From an uncultured Planctomycetaceae bacterium (lineage in GTDB: Bacteria; Planctomycetota; Planctomycetia; Planctomycetales; Planctomycetaceae), in contig CAJWGB010000005.1 in assembly GCA_913031625.1 (NCBI GenBank), positions 1 through 64,000 of the forward strand: a stretch of 64,000 nt of DNA, read 5' to 3'. The position numbers and the translations under genes are program-made. The notes under the pieces were generated by a model, which saw only the letters and a list, made by a program, of their open reading frames with translations, was not told the origin of the DNA and did no database searches. How positions within the stretch are numbered: position 1 is the stretch's first letter; each line of letters opens with the position of its first letter. Below are positions 56,093-64,000 of this stretch, piece after piece.

Positions 56093-56428
56093 GATGTCGG
56101 CGAGAGAGTCCTGGCGTTACAGGGTCAGTGTACCGTCACTCAATTCCGTTTGCGCCACCCTGCTTCAAAATCGAGACCAGTCGGTCAGGTTTCGGCCTGA
56201 CACGAATTTCCTCAGCGACCATTCAGCTTCGGCTGACTCCATTCAGTGCTGCTGTAGACCTCACGGCCTCACAGAGTCCGGCTTCAATGTCGCCCGGGGA
56301 TATGGCTGTTCATTTTGCGGCGTCAGCGTACACTTGGGTCAGGGCATTCGCTGGAGAACAATGGCGGCTTCGTCTTGCTCCCAACTGTCCCCACGCGTGT
56401 GTTTTGTCGAGTTTCAGATTGTGGGTGA
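56093..56428. other. 336-base divergent region, no gene
   Basis: The region separates the zinc-ribbon gene from the large helical gene. No reading frame looks real. Promoters for both neighbours should lie here, but no promoter motif is clear enough to name. Confidence 0.45.
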
Positions 56429-58009
56429 ATGATGAATCGAATGATCTGCTGTGTCCTGACGGGGCTCATTTTAGCGGCTGCTCTGCCGTCAAAGGTGTCC
56501 GCGCAGAATGGCGAAGACATAGCCCGCGGGCTGTTGAGAGCTCTAATTGAGTCTCAGCTTGAGAAGGCAAATCGAAGAAACCGCAATCTGCCGGATCCAT
56601 TCAGGACGCCCCTGAATCCTCAACCAGGAAAACTAACGGCGGAAATGCAGAAGCTGCGACCGGTCGCCGCGTCCTTTTCCCAGGAGTCAGCGACTCTGGC
56701 CGCGCTGCTGAATACGGACGCCCGGAGAAACTATGTCGTCCGGAATCATGTTGCTCATGCTGTCGAGCTGCAGGCGGAAGCTACGGCCTTAAACCGCCAG
56801 GCTGCCGCTGAACTGAGTCACCTGCCCGTGCTGAATGGGTTTCGGTCTCTCAACAGCGACTGGACGGCGCTGTCACACCAGCTGCAGAACTGCGAGGGTG
56901 TGGGTCCTCAGGCACGTAAAGTCGTTGGTCGACTGGACAAGCTTGATGAACAGTATTGTTCGATCCTTGGCATCAAGCCGACGTTTAAGAATGCTCGCCT
57001 GACGCAGGAAGCCTATTCGCTCGACTCTCACCTGAATGATCTCGTAGACGACGTGCGATATCACAGTCGACGTCGCGACGCGAATCAACAGGTACTCCAT
57101 AAGCTCGGCCGACTGCATCAACAGGCGGGCTTCTTTGCTCGCCTTACGTCAAACGGGGCCTCTTATGAAGATGTGGCTCGACAGTACAGGGACCTCTACT
57201 CCGACTGGACTGTCGTGCAGCCGGAACTCAGACGGTTCCAGGATCACCTGATGATCAGAAACGCGCGCAGGATTCAGGACAGCCATCAGGAGATCCATGA
57301 GTTGCTGGGGATGCCGATGCCGGTGGACGCCAACATTCTGATAACGCTGGCGACGGACGCTCAGACAGAACTGGTCAATGTTTCGCGAGCGATCACACTT
57401 CATGAACTGATGACACTTCCGGACGCTCCTGCGATTCCTGCCGCCCTGGCAGAAGCCAGTGCGACCATGCAGGCGCTCCGCACAGCCATCGATCAGAATC
57501 AGCCACCTCAGAAGATCGGCGAACTCTGGGTGCGAGCGGATGAAGCATGGCAGATGCTGGCGTATTACCTTGGCCCGCTCAATAACCGACAGGCAGAAGC
57601 ATCCATTGCATCGGTCGCTCAGGATCTTGATTCCATTCAGCGGACACTTGGCATTCAGGTGCAGTTCAATCGGAATGACATGTGCCGATCAGCGGCTTCG
57701 CTGGAGGAAATGGCAGACAACCTGGAAACGCTTGTTCAGAAATGGCACAGCAGGCCTGGCAACAACCAGGCGGCTCTGAAGAACCGCGTTCATCAGCTGG
57801 TTGATGCGTGCCACGCACTCGAACTGGCCATCCTTCGACGGCAGGCTCCAAACGTGTGTCGTCAGCAGTGTGACGGGATTATCGGTCAGTGGCAGCAGAT
57901 TCGCCCAGCGCTTGCTCAGTGCACGACTCCTGAGGCTCTGGCAATTAACGACATGATTGCGACATTCACGCCGGAGCTGATTCGCCTGCGAACCATGCTG
58001 GGGGATTAG
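56429..58009 (+). CDS. Exported protein of four ~114-residue helical repeats
   Basis: A 526-residue exported protein with a signal peptide (MNRMICCVLTGLILAAALPS) and no recognised family. The mature part is helical and is built from four diverged tandem repeats of about 114 residues: a tryptophan marks each at 145 (LNSDWTALSHQL), 260 (LYSDWTVVQPEL), 374 (ADEAWQMLAYYL) and 488 (IIGQWQQIRPAL). A second landmark, a Leu-Gly followed by a short strand, falls at 180-185 (LGIKPTF), 293-299 (LGMPMPV) and 407-413 (LGIQVQF), also about 114 apart. There are six cysteines. The repeats look like an alpha-helical solenoid. Function unknown. It starts the cluster of surface genes on this strand. Confidence 0.62.
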   Translation: MMNRMICCVLTGLILAAALPSKVSAQNGEDIARGLLRALIESQLEKANRRNRNLPDPFRTPLNPQPGKLTAEMQKLRPVAASFSQESATLAALLNTDARRNYVVRNHVAHAVELQAEATALNRQAAAELSHLPVLNGFRSLNSDWTALSHQLQNCEGVGPQARKVVGRLDKLDEQYCSILGIKPTFKNARLTQEAYSLDSHLNDLVDDVRYHSRRRDANQQVLHKLGRLHQQAGFFARLTSNGASYEDVARQYRDLYSDWTVVQPELRRFQDHLMIRNARRIQDSHQEIHELLGMPMPVDANILITLATDAQTELVNVSRAITLHELMTLPDAPAIPAALAEASATMQALRTAIDQNQPPQKIGELWVRADEAWQMLAYYLGPLNNRQAEASIASVAQDLDSIQRTLGIQVQFNRNDMCRSAASLEEMADNLETLVQKWHSRPGNNQAALKNRVHQLVDACHALELAILRRQAPNVCRQQCDGIIGQWQQIRPALAQCTTPEALAINDMIATFTPELIRLRTMLGD

Positions 58010-58102
58010 TGTTCTGGTTGCCTGAAATTGCCGAATAGCCACTCACCGGACTTCTGGCGAAGTCCACTACATGAGCTGGCGGGACTGGAGAACAATAGCC
58101 GA

Positions 58103-58978
58103 ATGACGCGACGAGCCATTCTTGTCACCTTCGATGGGCTGCCCTGCCTGAGTGTCCATGCGGATGATTTTGATTCTCCACTGGCGGACCTGCTCGCGGA
58201 ACTGTCCACGTCCGCGTTCTATTTTGAGAATCACTACATTGAGCAACATGGCCAGCTGGTCCTGTCAGCGGCCGGCAAATCAAGCGACTCTGTTCCGGAA
58301 TCGGCAAGAGAGCTCTGGATCTACACAGAGGAAGACTCATCGGCTCGTACGGATGGCGTCCGCACCGCGTTGTGGGACGGAGCAGGATTGCCGGAAGATG
58401 CGCTCGAATGGGTGAGCGAATCAGACTTCATTCGGATCCATGTCGCCGCCCAGGTGACCGGGGAGACGCTGCCGCTGTTTCATACCATCCTCCTGCTATG
58501 CGAAGCACTGGCAGATGATTCGACTCTCGTCGGGCTGACCGCGACTGCGGGGTCATCAGCTAAGTCTGTCAGCATGGAGTCATTGATGTGGGAGTCGGAG
58601 ATTCGGGTCCCGTTATGGATCCGAATCCCCGGCCAGGAAGCCGTTCGTCTGCAGACGCTCACAACATCCGCTGATCTGGTGACCTGTCTTCAGGAATGGA
58701 TGAGTGACGCAGCCGTGACAGACCTGAATCTTCTCAAGCCTGCCGAAACACCGCCGGTAATAGTCGTTCAGACGGCCACCGCTGTTGGAGTACGAACGCC
58801 CGAGTTCCTGTTTGTACGGCAACCCGAAACTGAGTACTCCGACGAGCAGACAGCTCTGTATGCCAAGCCGGAAGACGCATGGAACGTTAATGATGTCTCG
58901 GCCGAGTACATTGAATCAGCGGAGCGGCTGGACGCCCTTTGCCCACGCGGCCTGACGAAAACGTCAGACGGGAAGTAA
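58103..58978 (+). CDS. Sulfatase-like pseudoenzyme
   Basis: A 291-residue protein with segments of the sulfatase/alkaline-phosphatase superfamily: ILVTFDGLPCLS at the N-terminus, MWESEIRVPLWIRIPGQEAV (matching the VPLIIRxPG segment of sulfatases) and LTTSADLVTCLQEWMSDAAV (matching the later DxxPTLL helix). The CxPSR motif that supplies the formylglycine is absent, as are most metal ligands, and there is no signal peptide, so it would be a cytosolic, non-catalytic relative. The start ATG 58103 is chosen. It is followed by an esterase and an active sulfatase. Alternatives such as a decayed nucleotide pyrophosphatase cannot be excluded. Confidence 0.6.
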   Translation: MTRRAILVTFDGLPCLSVHADDFDSPLADLLAELSTSAFYFENHYIEQHGQLVLSAAGKSSDSVPESARELWIYTEEDSSARTDGVRTALWDGAGLPEDALEWVSESDFIRIHVAAQVTGETLPLFHTILLLCEALADDSTLVGLTATAGSSAKSVSMESLMWESEIRVPLWIRIPGQEAVRLQTLTTSADLVTCLQEWMSDAAVTDLNLLKPAETPPVIVVQTATAVGVRTPEFLFVRQPETEYSDEQTALYAKPEDAWNVNDVSAEYIESAERLDALCPRGLTKTSDGK

Positions 58979-59052
58979 TTGTCTGCACGGTACGTTAACC
59001 TGACGAAGTTCCGACCTGGCAGATTCATTGGCTTCACGTTCTGGCGACAACT

Positions 59053-59982
59053 ATGAGATCCGTTTCGTGCGCAATCCTGTTAGCTCTGTCCACGGGATCA
59101 GGGCTCTACGCCCAGAATGAAGAGTCCAGACCGATCACTTCGGGGCGATACACGGTGCTGCAGACCTGGTCACAGGAGAAAAAGTTTGAGCGGCCGTGGT
59201 TTGTTCGCGTGCCAGTCAGACGCAGTGCGCGAAAGTTGCCTGTGTTCATTTTCCTGCATGGCAACGGAGGCACTGCTGAGAGGTCCATGAACGGTATGAT
59301 GCGGCGACTCAGGGCAATCGCCGCCAGCCACATCATGGTCTTTCCTGACGGCTATGCACGCAGCTGGAATATTGTCTCGGAACGGTCTCGGGCAGATGAC
59401 AGTGCCTTCGTGGAAGCAATCATCCGAACACTGGCACAGTGTTCCAACGTCGAGCCAAACAGCTTTACTATTATGGGAAACTCCAATGGAGCGGCCCTCG
59501 TTAATCAGCTGGCGATAGAATCAAAGCTGCCCAACATTCGCAACCTGATCAGTGCTGTCAGTCCTTTGAACGTTTATCAGCACAATGGCAAAGGGTTTCG
59601 GGCGCGAGGCAAAGACAACAACTACAGTAACATTGTAAGGCCGCCGACGGGTCGACGCCTGCTCAACATCAGTGGGACGAAAGATCGACTGGTGCCGTAC
59701 AACGGCGGTCCGTCTCCGGTGATTCCGGCTAAGAACGGCAGGCTGGCGTTTGTTGCGGCCGAAGAATCCACGTTCCTGTGGGCACGGCACATGGGGCATC
59801 GCGGCGAGCGACTGAAGAAACCGACTCGCACTCAGGGAAAGCTGGGTTTCTATGAATACCTTGATGGCGACGTTGTGCACATCAAGGTCAATGACGAAGG
59901 TCACGGCGCAGGCGGGGCAGTCAGCGAGAAAATCCTGCTGGAGTTTATGAATCATCCTCCGAAACTGCTTGAGACTCTCTGA
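59053..59982 (+). CDS. Exported LpqC/PHB-depolymerase-like esterase
   Basis: A 309-residue alpha/beta-hydrolase with a signal peptide (MRSVSCAILLALSTGSGLYA). The oxyanion-hole region is FIFLHGNGG (66-74), the nucleophile elbow is MGNSNGAAL (Ser144) and late Asp and His candidates are GTKDRLVPY and DEGHGAGG. These are features of the polyhydroxybutyrate depolymerase/feruloyl-esterase-like LpqC group. Its natural ester substrate is unknown; the neighbouring sulfatase suggests acylated polysaccharide. The gap to the sulfatase is 17 bases. Confidence 0.78.
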   Translation: MRSVSCAILLALSTGSGLYAQNEESRPITSGRYTVLQTWSQEKKFERPWFVRVPVRRSARKLPVFIFLHGNGGTAERSMNGMMRRLRAIAASHIMVFPDGYARSWNIVSERSRADDSAFVEAIIRTLAQCSNVEPNSFTIMGNSNGAALVNQLAIESKLPNIRNLISAVSPLNVYQHNGKGFRARGKDNNYSNIVRPPTGRRLLNISGTKDRLVPYNGGPSPVIPAKNGRLAFVAAEESTFLWARHMGHRGERLKKPTRTQGKLGFYEYLDGDVVHIKVNDEGHGAGGAVSEKILLEFMNHPPKLLETL

Positions 59983-59999
59983 CGGGAAAAAGCACTTCA

Positions 60000-61469
60000 A
60001 TGAAGGGTCTATTTACTCAGCTTCGAACAGTTGCTGCATCTGTCTGCCTGACTCTGCTGTCCTCAGTCGGGACAGCAAAACCGCCGAATGTCGTCTTCAT
60101 CCTCACTGACAATCACGGCGCATGGACCCTCGGGTGCTACGGGAACCCGGACATTCGTACGCCGAACATCGACCAACTGGCGTCACGCGGAATGCTGTTT
60201 GAGCGGGCCTTCAGCAGCAATCCCGTCTGTTCACCGACGCGCGCCACGTACCTCACAGGACTGCTGCCGTCTCAACATGGCCTCCATTCGTTTCTCGACA
60301 ACAAGTACATGATGGGTCCGCAGGCGTACTACGCTTTGGAAGAGTTTGAAACGCTCCCGGAGATTCTCCACTCCGAAGGATACGTGTGCGGACTCAGCGG
60401 AAAGTGGCATCTCGGTGACAACATCAACCCACAGGACGGCTTCTCCTATTGGGCCACGATGCCTCGGGGCAGTACTTCCAACATGTATGAAGATCCGGTG
60501 ATTCTCGATGGCAGAGTCGTAAAGACTCCCAAATATATGACCGATCTGTGGACCGATCACGCGGTTCGGTTCATTGAGCAGAACAGTGAGGGCGAGCAGC
60601 CATTCTTTCTTTATCTTGCATACAACGGACCGTACTGTCTCGGCAATCTGCTTCTGCGCGAAGCAAAGAACCGGCACGCTGAATACTACGCGGATAAACA
60701 GTTGCTTTCGTTTCCGAGGGATACCGTTCATCCGTGGCAATACAGCAACCTGAAGTATCACAACAACATTGTGAGCATCCGTCGGGTGGCAGCCGAGATC
60801 AGCGGAGTCGACGATGGCGTGGGCACAGTGCTTGAGACGCTGCAAAAGCACGGACTGACCGAGGACACAATCGTTGTTTTCGCGGGGGATCAGGGATGGA
60901 TGGGTGGCCAGAACGGCTTCTTTGGCATGGGTGACCACACCCGGCCGATGGGCGCCCATGACCTCATGATGCAGGTACCGATGATTGTGTCACAGCCCGG
61001 GACGATCAAACCTGGCCGCACGAATGCACTGGTGAGCAACACAGATTTTCTTCCCAGTCTGCTGGATTACATGGGACTGAAGCATCGCATTCCCTCGGGA
61101 AAGAACCAGAAGCTTTCGGGGCGCAGTTACGCGGATGCCCTGCGTGGTAAACCACTGAAGTGGGAAACCAGAATGGTCTACGAAATGGAAGGCTGCCGCT
61201 GTTTGCGGACGGAAAACTGGAAGTACGTCACCCGCAGATTCCCGGACGGTCCCGGAGAACTCTACGACATGCAGGCCGATCCTCATGAACGAGTGAACCT
61301 GTTTGGTCAAACAGCCCACGCGGCAATTCAGCAGCATCTGGCCGATCGTATGGACGCGTTCTTCACGGAGTATGCCGATCCGCAATATGACATCTGGAAC
61401 GGAGGTCGTTCCAAAGCGCGGCGGCACTACGCTCCCAAAGGGCATCCCGATTATCGGCCGCTTCGGTGA
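60000..61469 (+). CDS. Sulfatase with a CSPTR active-site motif
   Basis: A 489-residue exported sulfatase with a signal peptide (MKGLFTQLRTVAASVCLTLL). Conserved parts are VVFILTDNHGAWTLGCYGNP, the formylglycine cysteine Cys77 in CSPTRATYLTG (77-87), GKWHLGDN and a late FAGDQGWMGGQNGFFGMGDH. The active site has Thr in place of the Ser of the usual CxPSR, a rarer form. Both metal sites look intact. It follows the esterase by 17 bases, so the two are probably one transcript. Confidence 0.9.
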   Translation: MKGLFTQLRTVAASVCLTLLSSVGTAKPPNVVFILTDNHGAWTLGCYGNPDIRTPNIDQLASRGMLFERAFSSNPVCSPTRATYLTGLLPSQHGLHSFLDNKYMMGPQAYYALEEFETLPEILHSEGYVCGLSGKWHLGDNINPQDGFSYWATMPRGSTSNMYEDPVILDGRVVKTPKYMTDLWTDHAVRFIEQNSEGEQPFFLYLAYNGPYCLGNLLLREAKNRHAEYYADKQLLSFPRDTVHPWQYSNLKYHNNIVSIRRVAAEISGVDDGVGTVLETLQKHGLTEDTIVVFAGDQGWMGGQNGFFGMGDHTRPMGAHDLMMQVPMIVSQPGTIKPGRTNALVSNTDFLPSLLDYMGLKHRIPSGKNQKLSGRSYADALRGKPLKWETRMVYEMEGCRCLRTENWKYVTRRFPDGPGELYDMQADPHERVNLFGQTAHAAIQQHLADRMDAFFTEYADPQYDIWNGGRSKARRHYAPKGHPDYRPLR

Positions 61470-61635
61470 CGGGACATCGCATTGATGATCACAGGCGGCA
61501 GAATGTGCCGACACTACTTCAATCTGATCTGCAGGCCACACGATCCGTGTTCAGAATCCGGTGTTCCCGACCTGGCATGCTGGAAGAGCTGTCTAGAATT
61601 CGTGGGGCAGACTCCCGCACTCTCACTACGGTCAA

Positions 61636-62502
61636 TTGCGTCACTTAGTACTGATCACCGCTCTCCTGCTGACTCTGCACGAGGTCACTGCTGAGGAGCC
61701 TCCGCCAACCGTTCGTCGGTATCGCCAGCAGGCGATCCAGCTCGTAACCACCAGCGGTGGCTGGCTGGGCACACGGGACTCCGGCCTGTCACAGCGCCAC
61801 TATGAGGTGACACTAAGAACGGGTGTCCCACTGGGATCTTTCAGCCGCATCCTCGGACTGACTCCCTCGTTTCGAACTGACTTCCTGCAGCCACCCGCAG
61901 TTTCCGCCCTTGATGTTCCTCGGGAAGTTCATGAAGCCGGGCTGAGTGTCTTCTACCGTTCCGAACTCAACGAACGCTGGTCGGCAATGGGAATTGTGCG
62001 ACCGTCCTTCCGGGGCGACTTTACGACCAGTGACAATGCAGTCCGCGTGTTCGGACTGGGACTTCTGACATGGAAAGCGATTCCGGACGAATTGAGTCTG
62101 TCGTTTGGAGCCGTGTTTCTTGACCGTGCGGATCTGCCCCTGCTTCCGGCCGTTGGCCTTCGCTGGCAGCCGACGACTGACGTGCAGCTGGACCTGCAGT
62201 TTCCAAAATCCAAACTGCAGTGGCGCGTGGCTCGACCGGAGTCGGACAGCGAACTTTGGGTGTATGCGACGGCAGAAATTGGAGGGAACACCTGGGCCGT
62301 CACACGTGCCAACGGCAGTACGGACGAAATGTCGCTGCGAGACATCCGAATGAGGGCCGGGATCGAGTACGTGATGGATGGCGGGAGCGGCTGGTTTGTT
62401 GAGACCGGATGGGCCTTCCGCCGTCGACTCGAGTATGAGCAATCGCAGACAGAAGTCAGCTTCAGCGACGCGATGCTGATTCGAGCCGGGTTGAGGTATT
62501 AG
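61636..62502 (+). CDS. DUF6268-family outer-membrane beta-barrel protein
   Basis: A 288-residue exported protein (TTG start at 61636, signal MRHLVLITALLLTLHEVTAE). It has alternating polar and hydrophobic strands, a GLGLLTWKAIPDELSLSFGA segment and a final aromatic (RAGLRY), which fit the DUF6268 barrel family of planctomycetes. Substrate and partners are unknown. A terminator-like hairpin follows. It follows the sulfatase after 166 bases. Confidence 0.75.
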   Translation: MRHLVLITALLLTLHEVTAEEPPPTVRRYRQQAIQLVTTSGGWLGTRDSGLSQRHYEVTLRTGVPLGSFSRILGLTPSFRTDFLQPPAVSALDVPREVHEAGLSVFYRSELNERWSAMGIVRPSFRGDFTTSDNAVRVFGLGLLTWKAIPDELSLSFGAVFLDRADLPLLPAVGLRWQPTTDVQLDLQFPKSKLQWRVARPESDSELWVYATAEIGGNTWAVTRANGSTDEMSLRDIRMRAGIEYVMDGGSGWFVETGWAFRRRLEYEQSQTEVSFSDAMLIRAGLRY

Positions 62503-62518
62503 GTACGACGGGCTGTAA

Positions 62519-62537
62519 CCGGGTTCTGTGAGCCCGG
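62519..62537 (+). terminator. Terminator-like hairpin after the DUF6268 gene
   Basis: CCGGGTTC-TGT-GAGCCCGG forms an 8-bp stem (one G-T pair) with a TGT loop, 17 bases after the stop. The same stem and loop follow the aldehyde dehydrogenase at 9227-9243. No T-run follows. Confidence 0.45.
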
Positions 62538-62613
62538 ACACTTACCGCATTAATACGGCTTGCGATGCCCATCCGCGCCGTCTGGCGACGGCAGCTACAC
62601 TCTGCGTTTTAGC

Positions 62614-62630
62614 ACGGACTTCCAGTCCGT
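62614..62630 (-). terminator. Terminator-like hairpin after dus
   Basis: ACGGACT-TCC-AGTCCGT has perfect 7-bp arms, just past the stop of the dus gene on the minus strand. Confidence 0.4.
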
Positions 62631-62636
62631 CACTAC

Positions 62637-63695
62637 CTACCAGTGCTCCACCGGACCATTCGGAACGCGAATCAAGGCGGTTGGAATCTGACACTCCCGC
62701 TGACCATGACGCTGGCGAATCTGTCCAACCAATTCATCGAATTCAGTCGCCGACTCGAACCGTCGCAGACGGTCTTCAAGATCTTCCGGTACTCCCAGTC
62801 GAACTCCATACCATGCAGCGAACTTTCGGAACAACATGCAGCTGTAGTCCCCGTGTTGCTCACGCATCTGGTGAAAGTGGTCTGACAAAAACTGAATCTG
62901 TTCTTCAGCAGATGGCTCAGTGGCTGTCCGTCCGCATTCCATGTCCTGCAGTTTTCGAAAGATCCATGGATCAAGCATTGCACCGCGGCCAATGGCCACA
63001 GCAGCGCATCCGGTTTCCTCAATCATGCTGAACGCTTCTTCCGGCGTTCTGACATCACCGTTAGCAACGATGGGCATGCTGGAAACTGCGTCGACCGTCT
63101 GTCGAATCCCGTCACGGTTGACGCTGCCGCCGAAACCCTGTTCCCGTGTCCGGCCGTGAACTGTGACGGCCGCCACACCGATGTTCTCCAGTGCTGCGGC
63201 AAGCTGGGGCGCCGTTAGGTTTTCTCGATCCCAGCCCAGGCGCATCTTGACGGTCACCGGCAGCTCCACGGCATCGATGACCCGACCCACCATTTCCGTC
63301 GCGCCATCCGTGTTACACATCAGGCGGGCACCACCCCCGGATCCATTCACTTTGGCCATGGGACAGCCCATATTGATGTCGATCGCCTCGTAGTCACGGT
63401 CCTCCAGCCACTTTGCGGCCGCAACCAGTTGATCGGTGACTCCGCTGAAGATCTGTACTGTCAGCGGACGATCTTCCGGACTCGTGGCCACAAGCTCCAT
63501 GGACTTACGGGTTTCGGAGATCAGCATCTGCCCCTGGACGAGATCTGTTGTCGCGAGGCCCAGTCCGCCGAGTCGGCGCAACATGACTCGGAATGCAAGG
63601 TGTGTGTACCCGGCAAGTGGCGCCAGAAAGAACCGACTCGTAAGACGTCGCGGCCCAATCTGAATCGTCTGAGGTGTCTGAGAAGACTCAATCAT
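62637..63695 (-). CDS. dus: tRNA-dihydrouridine synthase
   Basis: A 352-residue flavoenzyme that reduces uridines in the D-loop of tRNA. It has the TIM-barrel start FFLAPLAGYTHLAFR, the FMN/tRNA-binding QIFSG and the catalytic Cys111 in INMGCPMAKV, followed by VTVHGRTREQG and the late VANGDVRTPEEAF and AIGRGAMLDPWIF. The C-terminal helical domain is present. The subfamily (DusA, B or C) is not decided, but the NMGCP and the sequence as a whole are DusB-like. The start ATG 63695 is chosen over 63722. Confidence 0.9.
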   Translation of the reverse strand: MIESSQTPQTIQIGPRRLTSRFFLAPLAGYTHLAFRVMLRRLGGLGLATTDLVQGQMLISETRKSMELVATSPEDRPLTVQIFSGVTDQLVAAAKWLEDRDYEAIDINMGCPMAKVNGSGGGARLMCNTDGATEMVGRVIDAVELPVTVKMRLGWDRENLTAPQLAAALENIGVAAVTVHGRTREQGFGGSVNRDGIRQTVDAVSSMPIVANGDVRTPEEAFSMIEETGCAAVAIGRGAMLDPWIFRKLQDMECGRTATEPSAEEQIQFLSDHFHQMREQHGDYSCMLFRKFAAWYGVRLGVPEDLEDRLRRFESATEFDELVGQIRQRHGQRECQIPTALIRVPNGPVEHW

Positions 63696-63724
63696 CGTCA
63701 CGGTGCCGAACAAAGTTGGCACAA

Positions 63725-64000
63725 CTACTGAATTACACCAGCCCGCGTCAGAAGCTTTCGCACTTCCAGAACCGGCAAACCGATCACATTGCTGAGACTG
63801 CCCGTCAGGCCTTCAACCAGAACGGCTGCCTGACCCTGGATTCCGTAACCACCGGCTTTTCCAACAGGTTCCCCGGTGTTGAGGTACCAGTCTATCACAG
63901 CATCCTCCAGCTCCGGCATGCGAACTTCGGTTTTGACAACGAGGGACTCTGCACCACCGGGGCTGAGCAGCATGACTGCAGACCAGACTTCGTGTTTGGT
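63725..64000 (-). CDS. maf: Maf-family nucleotide pyrophosphatase, 5'-truncated by window edge
   Basis: The last 92 codons of a Maf protein, running off the window's right end (the frame is open through 64000). The visible residues TKHEVWSAVMLL, KTEVRMPELEDAVIDWYLNT and GEPVGKAGGYGIQGQAAVLV are typical of Maf, with the conserved Glu in the TGEPxxKAGxYGIQG motif; VEGLTGSLSNVIGLPVLEV ends the domain. Maf proteins hydrolyse modified or canonical nucleoside triphosphates. It ends 29 bases before the dus start region, so it is upstream of dus on the minus strand. Confidence 0.9.
   Translation of the reverse strand, partial: TKHEVWSAVMLLSPGGAESLVVKTEVRMPELEDAVIDWYLNTGEPVGKAGGYGIQGQAAVLVEGLTGSLSNVIGLPVLEVRKLLTRAGVIQ

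Noticed and set aside
62517..62542. Match on the minus strand to the 3' end of RNase P RNA (ACAGAACCCGG followed by TTACAG).
   Set aside because: The 5' and 3' conserved parts would be side by side with no intervening ~300 bases, and the same bases belong to a hairpin that also follows another gene at 9227-9243.

Overview
The window reads as chromosomal DNA of a planctomycete, most likely from the Planctomycetaceae/Fuerstiella-like branch; the phylum is well supported and the genus is only a guess. The indicators are families largely confined to or expanded in this phylum: a DUF1549/DUF1553 protein with an N-terminal CxxCH cytochrome, a ThuA/F5-8/dehydrogenase-like/HEAT/PVC-type haem protein of about 1,300 residues, a Minf_1886-type protein, a DUF6268 barrel, three active-looking sulfatases plus a sulfatase-like pseudoenzyme, and many secreted HEAT-repeat and terpene-cyclase-fold proteins. 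Genes are loosely packed, on both strands, with few long operons. No rRNA, tRNA, CRISPR array, insertion sequence or phage gene was seen.

Layout. 0-10 kb: end of surE, a GT2 glycosyltransferase, a methyltransferase, a small coiled-coil protein overlapping a DTW/Tsr3-like protein, two doubtful small genes, a TauD-type dioxygenase, ribBA, a DUF3592 remnant and an unusual aldehyde dehydrogenase. 10-20 kb: a secreted terpene-cyclase-fold protein with a tandem palindromic repeat upstream, a HicB-like protein, TerC, a ThiF-type E1-like protein overlapping an AcpH-like protein, a Gfo/Idh/MocA oxidoreductase, a MoxR ATPase, a PQQ-type beta-propeller, a TauE/SafE permease and an HpcH/HpaI aldolase. 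20-30 kb: a four-gene minus-strand unit (large secreted/membrane protein, ABC ATPase, ABC-2 permease, HEAT protein) facing a membrane-anchored protein of unknown function. 29-33 kb: a sulfatase fused to an SGNH esterase, a Minf_1886 protein and a RicT/PSP1 protein. 33-44 kb: the giant PVC haem protein, an overlapping cupin-FGGY kinase-dual-specificity phosphatase unit, RNase R, a full-length DUF3592 protein, and a HEAT protein with a C-terminal frameshift. 44-56 kb: a sulfatase and a DUF1553 protein, a UPF1-like helicase, a ketoglutarate-semialdehyde-type dehydrogenase, a Rieske-MIP18 fusion, a cytochrome-tagged terpene-cyclase-fold protein and a zinc-ribbon membrane protein. 56-64 kb: a secreted protein made of four repeats of about 114 residues, the sulfatase-like pseudoenzyme, a secreted esterase, a sulfatase, a DUF6268 barrel, a dihydrouridine synthase and the end of a Maf pyrophosphatase.

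How the genes may work together (inference). The sulfatases, the SGNH and LpqC-type esterases, the PVC cytochrome proteins, the Gfo/Idh oxidoreductase, the aldolase, the semialdehyde dehydrogenase and the kinase fit stripping of sulfate and acyl groups from complex polysaccharides followed by oxidation of the released sugars. They are scattered, so no single polysaccharide-utilisation locus can be drawn. The remaining genes are mainly housekeeping (surE, ribBA, ricT, rnr, dus, maf).

The best candidates for something undescribed are the sulfatase-SGNH fusion, the 56-61 kb surface cluster with the four-repeat protein and the pseudo-sulfatase, the cupin-kinase-phosphatase unit, the Rieske-MIP18 fusion and the four-gene ABC-2 unit. 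Small-scale signals are two hairpins with the same stem and loop at different gene ends, a dispersed GCGTGAGC repeat, the tandem palindromic element, and two broken genes (DUF3592 remnant, frameshifted HEAT protein).
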